A stretch of 12,947 nucleotides of DNA from NCBI GenBank assembly GCA_964478075.1, contig CAYZGO010000052.1, positions 1 through 12,947 on the forward strand, in the 5' to 3' direction. The first letter of the stretch is position 1. Each line of letters starts with the position of its first letter. This document shows, piece by piece, positions 6,871 through 12,877 of the stretch. Source of the stretch: DAOUEX01 sp034430235 (GTDB lineage Bacteria; Chloroflexota; Anaerolineae; UBA2200). The notes under the pieces were generated by a model. The model made no database searches. It saw only the letters and a list, made by a program, of their open reading frames with translations, and had not been told where the DNA came from. Both the position numbers and the translations under genes were made by a program.

Positions 6871-8268
6871 TTACTCAACGACCTCCTTCAATGCACTCAC
6901 CAGCCGGTCAATGTCATCCTTGGTGTGAACCTCGGTCACACAGTAGAGGGCGCTATTGCCCAGTTCAGGGAATTCTCTTGTCAGGCCTTTACCACCAAAG
7001 ATCTCCCGCGCCAATAGGGCCTTGTTAATCTCAGCCACTGTCTTGCCCGTGCCATCGAAATTGACGACGAATTCCTTGAAATGGGGCGACTGAAAAACAG
7101 GCGCTTTGACGCCCTCAATCCTGTTCATCTCCAGCATCGCGTAGCGCGATCTTGACATGATGCCTTCGCCAATCTCCACCATGCCCTCAGGCCCCATCAG
7201 CGCCAGGTACACACCGGCCGTGATGCCCCACAATGCGGCAGCCGTGCCTACCCACTCCTTGCCCTCCTCTCTGACAGCAAAAGACGTCCTTTCGTAGGCC
7301 ACGTCGCCGAATCCATGCTCCCCTGGCACGCACGTGGGGGCGATCCCAAATAGGCGGGAAGGATATTCCATTACATACGTCTTTTCATCCCGGGTGGCGA
7401 TGAATCCAGCGTGTCCACCGCCGAACTGCATGTGCATGCCGAGCGGCTGTATGTCGCCGCAGACAATGTCCGCGCCATATTCGACAGGCGGAGTCAGGAT
7501 TCCCAACGAAATCGGATCGACCCCGACGACGCAGACCGCCCCGTGGTCGTGTGCTATCCTGGCGATCTCGTCTCCACGAGTCTCAATGAACCCGAGATAG
7601 GACGGATTCTCAAAGTAGATTGCGGCCGTCTTTGAGGAAATCTCCGTTTTGAGGGCATCCAGGTCCAGTTGTCCCGTCCAGGAATCGTAGCCAATCAGCT
7701 TGATCTTGATCTTGGGCTTGCAGTAGTCTCTGATTCTGGACAGCAGATCACCGCTGATGGTTCTGGCTACCAGCACCTCATACCGGCCGGTAATGCGCGA
7801 TGCCATGCGTAGCGATGTGGCGGTGGCCTGGAACCCGTCATACGTTGGCACGTTGACGACATCCATATTCAAAAGCTCGCCCATCATACTGGCGTACTCA
7901 AAAAGCGCCTGAAACCTGCCGTGATCGTCATAGGGTTCGCCTGCGTAGGCGGTCAAGAACTCGCCGCGCCGGTTCACCTCATCACACACGGCTGGAACAT
8001 AATGCTGCCAGCATCCGGCTCCCAAGAAGCTGAGGTACTCCCCTGCAGTCTTGTTTCTTGCCAGAATGCCTTCCACGTGCCTCTTCAAAGCGTATTCGGA
8101 CGGGAGCGGTTCGGGCAGATCCATGTTCTCCTTGAGCCGCAGTTCCACCGGGACATCCTCGTAGAAATCCTCCACGCTCTCTGCTCCGGCTTTTCTGAGC
8201 ATCTGTGCCTTTACTGCAGGCACAGAATTGGGGATATAGGGATGGACGCTCGGGCCTGGCTTGTTCAT
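6871..8268 (-). CDS. gcvPA: divergent glycine dehydrogenase subunit 1-like (GcvPA-like)
   Basis: First gene of the minus-strand operon, 465 residues, close to normal GcvPA length (about 445-450). It shares FLGAG at 81-85, a TAY segment near 106-108, YDG at 143-145, PISLGILTPP at 252-261, YGADIVCGD-x-QPLG near 264-277, and a C-terminal FPELGNSALYCVTE block. In canonical GcvPA the sequence after TAY is TPYQPE-x-SQG; here it is AGEPYDDHG. The nearly invariant REQHIRREKATSNICT block is replaced by REEGKEWVGT (333-342) plus AAALWGIT. The fold is clear, but the active-site face is altered, as in its partner. ATG 8268 is supported by GGAGGA 7 nt upstream and a promoter ending 48 nt before it. No gcvT, gcvH or lpd lies nearby, which argues against an ordinary glycine cleavage operon. 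Confidence 0.85.
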   Translation of the reverse strand: MNKPGPSVHPYIPNSVPAVKAQMLRKAGAESVEDFYEDVPVELRLKENMDLPEPLPSEYALKRHVEGILARNKTAGEYLSFLGAGCWQHYVPAVCDEVNRRGEFLTAYAGEPYDDHGRFQALFEYASMMGELLNMDVVNVPTYDGFQATATSLRMASRITGRYEVLVARTISGDLLSRIRDYCKPKIKIKLIGYDSWTGQLDLDALKTEISSKTAAIYFENPSYLGFIETRGDEIARIAHDHGAVCVVGVDPISLGILTPPVEYGADIVCGDIQPLGMHMQFGGGHAGFIATRDEKTYVMEYPSRLFGIAPTCVPGEHGFGDVAYERTSFAVREEGKEWVGTAAALWGITAGVYLALMGPEGMVEIGEGIMSRSRYAMLEMNRIEGVKAPVFQSPHFKEFVVNFDGTGKTVAEINKALLAREIFGGKGLTREFPELGNSALYCVTEVHTKDDIDRLVSALKEVVE

Positions 8269-8322
8269 GCTCTGTTCCTCCGTTGGTCTTCTAGTGCCTC
8301 CGCTAGCAGGGCCTTTCTGGAG

Positions 8323-8351
8323 ATTCTATCAAGGCTGGCAAGAAACGGCAA
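8323..8351 (-). promoter_or_regulatory. sigma-70-type promoter of the gcvPA-led operon
   Basis: Read on the minus strand, TTGCCG (8351-8346) is followed by exactly 17 nt and TAGAAT (8328-8323), with TG one base before the -10 (extended -10). The predicted start is near 8316, giving a leader of about 48 nt. That is too short for a glycine riboswitch. The Shine-Dalgarno GGAGGA of the first gene follows. Confidence 0.7.
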
Positions 8352-8359
8352 ATGCAGCT

Positions 8360-8372
8360 TGCTATGATAGCA
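8360..8372. promoter_or_regulatory. 13-bp palindrome upstream of the operon promoter, possible operator
   Basis: TGCTAT-G-ATAGCA is a perfect dyad around one central base. It is centred about 50 bp upstream of the predicted transcription start and 9 bp upstream of the -35, a position typical of activator sites. The same bases read on the plus strand as TGCTATGAT, resembling a divergent extended -10. A promoter rather than an operator is therefore also possible. Confidence 0.4.
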
Positions 8373-8767
8373 GTGACTCAGATCCGATTCACTTTTGCGC
8401 CGAGAGAAGTAGACAAGCAACGAGGGGTATTGACGCCATTGGTAGGCACGACGGTGCGGTGCTATCTTGCAGATTGCGCGCACGCTCGCCATAATGTCAG
8501 CACGAATCCGGGTTCGAACCTGTATGACGCGTCGGTGAAGCAATTCGGCGCAACCAGTAGGCGCAGGGAAAGAGCCTGTGTGGACCCGAGTCCGGGGACG
8601 TGTTCTACAGAGTACTGCGTCAATCGCGAAACTGAAGCACCTGTTCTCATACAGCAACCCGACCAAAGAGGTTTAGCCATCCCGTCAAGGCGGCACGAAC
8701 GGTTGATGCAGGAAGCAGTAAGGACAGTCGCGTAGGTGGGCCAGCTTTCCGCTGCCCGCACTCGAGA
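8373..8767. other. gene-poor spacer between divergent units
   Basis: Nearly 400 bases without a gene I can support. Several frames are open (for example a plus-strand one to 8735 and minus-strand ones from 8666 and 8761). They overlap one another, are rich in Arg/Cys/Ser, show no motif and lack good ribosome binding sites. GGGTTCGAACC near 8512-8522 resembles a tRNA T-loop, but the flanking stem does not pair. Confidence 0.45.
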
Positions 8768-8796
8768 TTGACCCGCTGAGGAGTTCTCTGTATACT
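8768..8796 (+). promoter_or_regulatory. consensus sigma-70 promoter (TTGACC-17-TATACT)
   Basis: TTGACC (8768-8773), a 17-nt spacer and TATACT (8791-8796) give one of the best promoter matches in the window. Transcription would start near 8803, about 145 nt upstream of the membrane-protein ATG and only about six bases before a small open frame at 8809. Confidence 0.7.
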
Positions 8797-8808
8797 ACTC
8801 CTACAGTA

Positions 8809-8883
8809 ATGAAGCTCGCAAGGGTTGTCGCACAATACTCGATTCTCGGGTGGTATACGGGAGAATTGTCACCTAATCAGTAG
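8809..8883 (+). CDS. possible 24-codon nearly leaderless leader peptide
   Basis: An ATG about six bases after the predicted start of the 8768-8796 promoter opens 24 codons (MKLARVVAQYSILGWYTGEL followed by SPNQ) ending at TAG 8881-8883. No Shine-Dalgarno could fit, so translation would be leaderless, as proposed for the lipid kinase gene. It has no recognisable homology by eye and may simply be 5' leader RNA of the downstream membrane-protein gene. Confidence 0.25.
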   Translation: MKLARVVAQYSILGWYTGELSPNQ

Positions 8884-8918
8884 TCGGGCCGCCCGGTCCA
8901 AATCTTGGATAGTTCACT

Positions 8919-8927
8919 TGTTATACT
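8919..8927 (+). promoter_or_regulatory. extended -10 element of the membrane-protein gene
   Basis: TGT-TATACT matches the extended -10 pattern TGn-TATAAT with one mismatch. No good -35 stands 16-18 nt upstream. Transcription would begin near 8934, just before the AAGGAGG ribosome binding site at 8936-8942, giving a very short leader. It would be a second promoter for the same gene. Confidence 0.45.
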
Positions 8928-8947
8928 CAACAAACAAGGAGGTTGCG

Positions 8948-9367
8948 ATGTTAGAGCAAGTCCATGATCATATTGTTTACGAACTTGGTCAGAGCAGTCG
9001 AACGGATACCATATTCGTCGTTACTGCCGTTGTGTTCAACTTGATCGTCCTTGGTATTAACTCCGGCGTTTCAATCGCTGCCGCGGAAGGGGGAACCTCC
9101 GCAACCAACGACCTCATATTGACCGTCTTCATCACAATGACACTCTTGCTCAACGTCATTGCAGTGGCAGCGTTGATTCTGGGTAGGCGGATGCGTCGTA
9201 TGCTCCTGAGTGGCATAGTCGCCATGTATCATGATAATAAGGTGGACAAGTACTACAATCCTTCCTTATTATCGGATTATGGGGTTCGATATCTTCTCTT
9301 TGCCGGGGTGGTCGTGACCCTGGCACTCACTGCGATCATAGTACCCCTCATCATTCGCTTTCTGTAG
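8948..9367 (+). CDS. small three-helix membrane protein of unknown function
   Basis: 139-residue protein. The ATG at 8948 is chosen because AAGGAGG ends 5 nt upstream; an earlier in-frame start would cross the promoter region. Three hydrophobic segments are visible, about residues 20-45, 55-79 and 114-138. The second is followed by a strongly basic stretch (GRRMRRM, 79-85), which by the positive-inside rule places that loop in the cytoplasm. The N-terminus is short and soluble (MLEQVHDHIVYELGQS). The loop between helices 2 and 3 contains HDNKVDKYYNPSLLSDYG. I do not recognise the family. It is transcribed alone, from two stacked promoter candidates. Confidence 0.75.
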   Translation: MLEQVHDHIVYELGQSSRTDTIFVVTAVVFNLIVLGINSGVSIAAAEGGTSATNDLILTVFITMTLLLNVIAVAALILGRRMRRMLLSGIVAMYHDNKVDKYYNPSLLSDYGVRYLLFAGVVVTLALTAIIVPLIIRFL

Positions 9368-9671
9368 ATGCCTGGCATCTGGTCGGAAATCGGCTATGAA
9401 TTGAACTGTCCAACTTACGCTGTGCCTCATTCCTTTCGGTGTCCAGAATAAACAATGAGGCAAGCTCTAAGCCGGGCGGCCCAACACGTCGCTGGTGTGC
9501 CCTGAAGCTGTCGTCTGCTAGTCGGTGAGAGTCCGACCGTGGCTTCGCCGTGAGCTCAGCCGAACGGTAACTGTCAGGACGCCACGTAGCAGGCTCCCAG
9601 TGCTGCCGGGTGACCGGGATGCTTCGCGACAAAAGCCGCCTACAGGCTGCAGTTCTGGGGAGGATTGCCCA
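9368..9671 (+). other. non-coding, hairpin-rich spacer, possibly structured RNA
   Basis: No gene is evident. From about 9515 on there are several small dyads: GTCGG-TGAGAGT-CCGAC, a GGC-TTC-GCC mini-hairpin, CCGG-GTGA-CCGG and an imperfect GCCGCCT/AGGCTGC pair. The GTGAGAGTCC loop style recalls 5' domain sequences of bacterial group II introns, but no intron boundary, domain V or reverse transcriptase is present. The frame of the downstream gene stays open leftward to a GTG at 9525. Its Arg-rich translation looks non-coding. Confidence 0.3.
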
Positions 9672-10364
9672 ATGCGAACCAAGTTCTTCTGTGCAGGAGA
9701 CTTGAGGGAGGCTAGAGTGCTCGTCATTGGACACGACCCACGACTGCAGAGATCGGACACGCAATCCCAGTACGCCTTCTTCGCCGACTACTACTTTAGG
9801 CCGATACCGACGCAGCGAAGCGAACTGCAGAAGTACAAGCTCGCGCAGGCTGTGTTCAGTTATGTGGCCTATCTGATAAGCAGTAGGTATTCGCCGGACA
9901 AGTTGGTGCTAACGAACCTCTGCAACACAGCATTGCCCCACGCTCCCAAGCGCAAGACCGTCCTGATACCCCAACAAGAAGCCAGGGCCGGCATCAGCGC
10001 CATCCGCGATATCCTCCACCAGAGCAGCGTGGAGGTCGTGTTTGCGATGTCCTTGCAGGTGAACTACTGGCTGCAGAAGCTGGGCTTCTATCCACCCGTG
10101 CCCGAGTTCCTACGCGCCGCTGAACCCGCCCCAAGAGGGCTGAAGCACGAGCCTCCCTACTACGAAGCGAGGCGAGGCCGGGCTTTCCAGCTCATATGCG
10201 GAAAATGCTTCAACGTGGACGGCAGAAGAGTGATCCCCATACTCCATGTGAAGAACTGGCCCTTGCGGGGAGTCTTCAAGAAAGCCTACGCGCAAGCCTA
10301 CGAGGACTGCGTCAATGATGTGAACTCTCTGTACACGCCGGGCAGCCAACAGCCGGGCGCATGA
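9672..10364 (+). CDS. uracil-DNA-glycosylase-superfamily-like protein, function unknown
   Basis: 230-residue soluble protein. ATG 9672 is preceded by GGGGAGGA about 8 nt upstream and starts at a sensible N-terminus. VLVIGHDPRL (16-25) resembles UDG motif A (V-L-V-x-G-x-D-P). TNLCN (81-85) resembles the second UDG strand with its Asn. A central strand, EVVFAMSLQVNYWLQKLGF (121-139), and the late PILHVKNWPL (189-198) sit where UDGs have their structural strand and H-x-S motif. The catalytic and leucine-loop motifs do not match any classical UDG family exactly. A base-excision role is therefore a fold-level guess, and a nucleotide-binding or defence-associated relative is equally possible. Cys residues at 7, 84, 176, 179 and 212 do not form an obvious iron-sulfur pattern. 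The gene stands alone and converges on the ABC gene. Confidence 0.45.
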   Translation: MRTKFFCAGDLREARVLVIGHDPRLQRSDTQSQYAFFADYYFRPIPTQRSELQKYKLAQAVFSYVAYLISSRYSPDKLVLTNLCNTALPHAPKRKTVLIPQQEARAGISAIRDILHQSSVEVVFAMSLQVNYWLQKLGFYPPVPEFLRAAEPAPRGLKHEPPYYEARRGRAFQLICGKCFNVDGRRVIPILHVKNWPLRGVFKKAYAQAYEDCVNDVNSLYTPGSQQPGA

Positions 10365-10392
10365 TCGGCGGGCAACGCGGTGCACAAAGGCA

Positions 10393-10426
10393 GAGAGTAG
10401 GTCGGGGTTTCCTACCCGACGCTCTC
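10393..10426. terminator. hairpin between convergent genes, likely bidirectional terminator
   Basis: GTCGGG (10401-10406) pairs with CCCGAC (10415-10420), and outer GAGAG pairs with CTCTC, separated by a small internal loop. It lies between the stop of the UDG-like gene (10364) and the stop of the minus-strand ABC gene (10458), so it could end both transcripts. No strong T-run follows. Confidence 0.5.
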
Positions 10427-10457
10427 ACTCAGAGGCGCCCAATTCATTGGCATCGTC

Positions 10458-12248
10458 CTACGCACCTACCATCGTGCGCCGCCGCTCTTGCCGGATCGCT
10501 TTCCATCTCGGTTCGTCTTCGATCTGGACCTCGTTCAAGCGCCTGTAGAGCCCATCCAGGGCCATCAATTCCTCGTGCGTGCCCATCTCCACGATGCGGC
10601 TGCCCTCCAGAACGACGATGACGTCTGCACTGCGGATTGTGGACAGGCGATGCGCGATGACGATAGTCGTCCTGCTTACCATCAGCCGCTGCAGCGCTTG
10701 CTGGATCAACAGCTCAGTCTCCGTATCCACGGAGGAGGTCGCTTCGTCCAGGATCAAGATCGGCGCATCCTTGAGCACCGCGCGAGCGATCGCCATGCGC
10801 TGCCTCTGCCCGCCGGACAGTTTGACGCCGCGCTCGCCGATCATTGTGTCGTAGCCATTGGGCAACAGGGTGATGAACTCATGCGCGTTGGCGGCCTTGG
10901 CCGCCTCGATCATTTCGTGTTCCGTGGCCCCGGCACGACCAAACAGGATGTTCTCGCGCGCCGTTCCGTGAAAGAGGAAGACATCCTGCAGCACGATGCT
11001 GATCTGCCGGCGCAGGCTCTTGAGCGTCAGGTCGCGGATGTTGCGCCCATCCAGCTTGATCGAACCCTCGCACACGTCGTAGAACCGTGGGATGAGGTTG
11101 GCGAACGTGGTCTTGCCCACGCCCGTCGGCCCCACCAGTGCGACGACGGTGCCCGCTGCGATATTGAGATTGATGTGTTCCAGCACTGTGTCTCCCATGG
11201 TGTACCGAAAGCCTACGTCGCGGAAGGAAATGGCCCCTTTGGCTCGACCCTCCAACTCGATGGCATCAGAGCGTTCGACCACGTCGGGATGCTCGTCCAA
11301 CAGCTCAGCCACGCGCTCCGCCCCTGCCAAGGCCTGCTGGACGCTTTCCCACGCCTGGCTCAAGGCGCGCACCGGTTGGTAGAGCATCTCGAGGTATAGG
11401 AAAAAGGCCACCAGGTCCTCAATAGGCAATGCCTGGTGCAATACCAGCGGCCCGCCAAAGTAGATGAGTACGATTGTGCCCACAGACGAGGCGAACTCCA
11501 CGGATGGGTGGAACGTGGCCATCAGACGCAATGCGCGGAGCAACGAATCGCGATACCTGGCGATGTGTTCGCCGATGCGGGCTGCCTCAAGGACCTCCCT
11601 GGTGAAGGCTTTGATTTCACGGATCCCTGAGAGGTTGTCGGCAAGTGCTGCATTGAGTTCACCTAACTTGACCTGACGCTGGCGAAATGCCGGTCGCACA
11701 TACTTGGCAAAGCCCTGCATGCCTAACACGATGAAGGGAATCGGAATCATGCTCAGCAGCGCGAGTCGCCAGCTCATGTGGATCAATATCGCGGTAACGC
11801 CGATCAGCATGAGCACGTTCACCGTCACGTCCGGCATCGCATGTGCGATCAGATGCTCCAACAAGTCCGAATCATTGACCATCCGAGACATCAACTGGCC
11901 TGTCTGGCTGTCCTCGTAGAAACGAAGCGACAGACGTTGCAGATGCTCATAGATGTCCAACCGAACGTCCGCGACGACGCTCCACCCTGCGACGTGGGCC
12001 ATATAGCTTCTGAGAAACCGCAAGCCTGTGCGCGCTAGATAGGCAGCCAGCCCCAGCAAAGCCAACCGACTGATGAAATCCACTGCCTCTGGCCCCGCGG
12101 CCGGATCAGTGACCGTTGCGACCATGGACTTGATAATCCATGGGGCCAACAACTGTACACCCACGAGCAAGAGCATGCTCACTACCGTCACCGCAAGTGG
12201 GCCAACGTACTTCCGTGCATACTTGAGTACAAGCCTGAGAGATGTCAC
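10458..12248 (-). CDS. ABC transporter ATP-binding/permease protein (half exporter)
   Basis: 596-residue type IV (MsbA/LmrA-like) half exporter expected to homodimerise, or to pair with another half, in the cytoplasmic membrane and export lipids, peptides or drugs. The N-terminal six-helix domain covers about 1-310, with hydrophobic segments near 18-40, 60-80, 140-180 and 252-290. The nucleotide-binding domain follows: Walker A GPTGVGKTT (373-381), Q-loop Gln421, signature LSGGQ (477-481), Walker B ILILDEAT (497-504) and switch His533. All catalytic residues are intact. The start is GTG 12248, with AAGGAAGG a few bases upstream. There is no neighbouring partner gene, and the substrate cannot be inferred. 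The upstream promoter is not obvious. Confidence 0.95.
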   Translation of the reverse strand: MTSLRLVLKYARKYVGPLAVTVVSMLLLVGVQLLAPWIIKSMVATVTDPAAGPEAVDFISRLALLGLAAYLARTGLRFLRSYMAHVAGWSVVADVRLDIYEHLQRLSLRFYEDSQTGQLMSRMVNDSDLLEHLIAHAMPDVTVNVLMLIGVTAILIHMSWRLALLSMIPIPFIVLGMQGFAKYVRPAFRQRQVKLGELNAALADNLSGIREIKAFTREVLEAARIGEHIARYRDSLLRALRLMATFHPSVEFASSVGTIVLIYFGGPLVLHQALPIEDLVAFFLYLEMLYQPVRALSQAWESVQQALAGAERVAELLDEHPDVVERSDAIELEGRAKGAISFRDVGFRYTMGDTVLEHINLNIAAGTVVALVGPTGVGKTTFANLIPRFYDVCEGSIKLDGRNIRDLTLKSLRRQISIVLQDVFLFHGTARENILFGRAGATEHEMIEAAKAANAHEFITLLPNGYDTMIGERGVKLSGGQRQRMAIARAVLKDAPILILDEATSSVDTETELLIQQALQRLMVSRTTIVIAHRLSTIRSADVIVVLEGSRIVEMGTHEELMALDGLYRRLNEVQIEDEPRWKAIRQERRRTMVGA

Positions 12249-12515
12249 TACACCTTCCTTGAGAATGATTACTTCCGCCAGGATCTCCTGCCGGGCCCAT
12301 CAGGAACCACAAGCAGCTTGCGAGTCGCACTCAACAGGGCTGGCTATTGTCCGCCAGTCACGCGCAGCAGGTTCTGGCGCATCTGCAGAAACAGACGCCG
12401 CACGTGTGCGTCGGCCGTTCTTGTTCCCATACTGCGTGTACTACTGACAGCTGTCCTCGATACAAGCCGAGTGACTGCAGAGCTCTGACTTGTTTAGCAT
12501 GGCTCTTGAGAAAAC
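12249..12515. other. gene-free region upstream of the ABC gene
   Basis: About 270 bases with no supported gene. Short frames on both strands have no motif. No clear promoter for the ABC gene is visible, although one is expected here on the minus strand. Confidence 0.45.
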
Positions 12516-12822
12516 GCAGCCTCGCCTAAAGACGGCGAGACCGTTCGTGCTCTGCATGCCCTGGCTTTGCATGCCCTCGCTCTGCATGCCCTACGGGCGA
12601 CGGGCGACCGCTTGACGGGACGCTCCGCAGCGTCGCCCAAAGGCGGCGAGACCGTTCGTGCTCTGCATGCCCTGCGGGCGACCGCTTGACGGGACGCTCC
12701 GCAGCGTCGCCCAAAGGCGGCGAGACCGTTTGTGCTCTGCATGCCCTCGCTTTGCATGCGCTCGCTCTGCATGCCCTACGGGCGACGGGCGACGGGCGAC
12801 CGCTTGACGGGACGCTCCGCAG
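12516..12822. repeat. hierarchical tandem repeat (three units with nested 15-bp and 7-bp repeats)
   Basis: Three direct units begin at GCAG 12516, 12627 and 12701, with lengths 111, 74 and 118 bp; a final partial junction is at 12819-12822. The core is 74 bp. A 15-bp subunit (GCTCTGCATGCCCTN) is present three, one and three times (12549-12593, 12660-12674, 12734-12778). A 7-bp subunit (CGGGCGA) is present two, one and three times (12594-12607, 12675-12681, 12779-12799). Unit lengths equal 74 plus the extra subunits exactly (74+30+7 and 74+30+14). A GACGCT-CCGC-AGCGTC hairpin spans both internal junctions (12619-12634, 12693-12708). The regular pattern fits slippage or recombination in a non-coding minisatellite. 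Confidence 0.9.
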
Positions 12823-12858
12823 CCCCGGTTTGCTTGCTCAATACTTGGCCGTCTAGAT

Positions 12859-12870
12859 TATACTCAGGAG
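12859..12870 (+). promoter_or_regulatory. possible -10 (TATACT) and ribosome binding site (AGGAG) of the edge gene
   Basis: TATACT at 12859-12864 is followed at once by AGGAG (12866-12870), seven nt before ATG 12878. The nearest -35-like TTGCTC is 19 nt upstream, slightly far. If TATACT is a real -10, the start site would fall within or after the AGGAG, so promoter and ribosome binding site cannot both work fully. One of the two calls may be chance. Confidence 0.35.
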
Positions 12871-12877
12871 CACATCT

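Noticed and set aside
8269..8316. Glycine riboswitch upstream of the gcvPA-like gene
   Set aside because: The predicted leader is only about 48 nt, far too short for a glycine aptamer, and no such core is seen further upstream on the minus strand.
8505..8530. tRNA T-loop-like GGGTTCGAACC
   Set aside because: The TTCGAAC core is present, but the flanking five-base stems do not pair on either strand, and no acceptor or anticodon arm can be built.
9525..9671. N-terminal extension of the UDG-like gene from GTG 9525
   Set aside because: The translation is Arg/Ser/Pro-rich without motif and runs through several hairpins. ATG 9672 has a good GGGGAGGA site.
12494..12772. Minus-strand open frame across the tandem repeat, encoding a repetitive Arg/Ala/Cys-rich peptide
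   Set aside because: The frame exists only because the repeat has few stops. It has no ribosome binding site or family motif, and unit-length differences (37 and 44 bp) shift frame between units, so it is not a conserved repeat protein.
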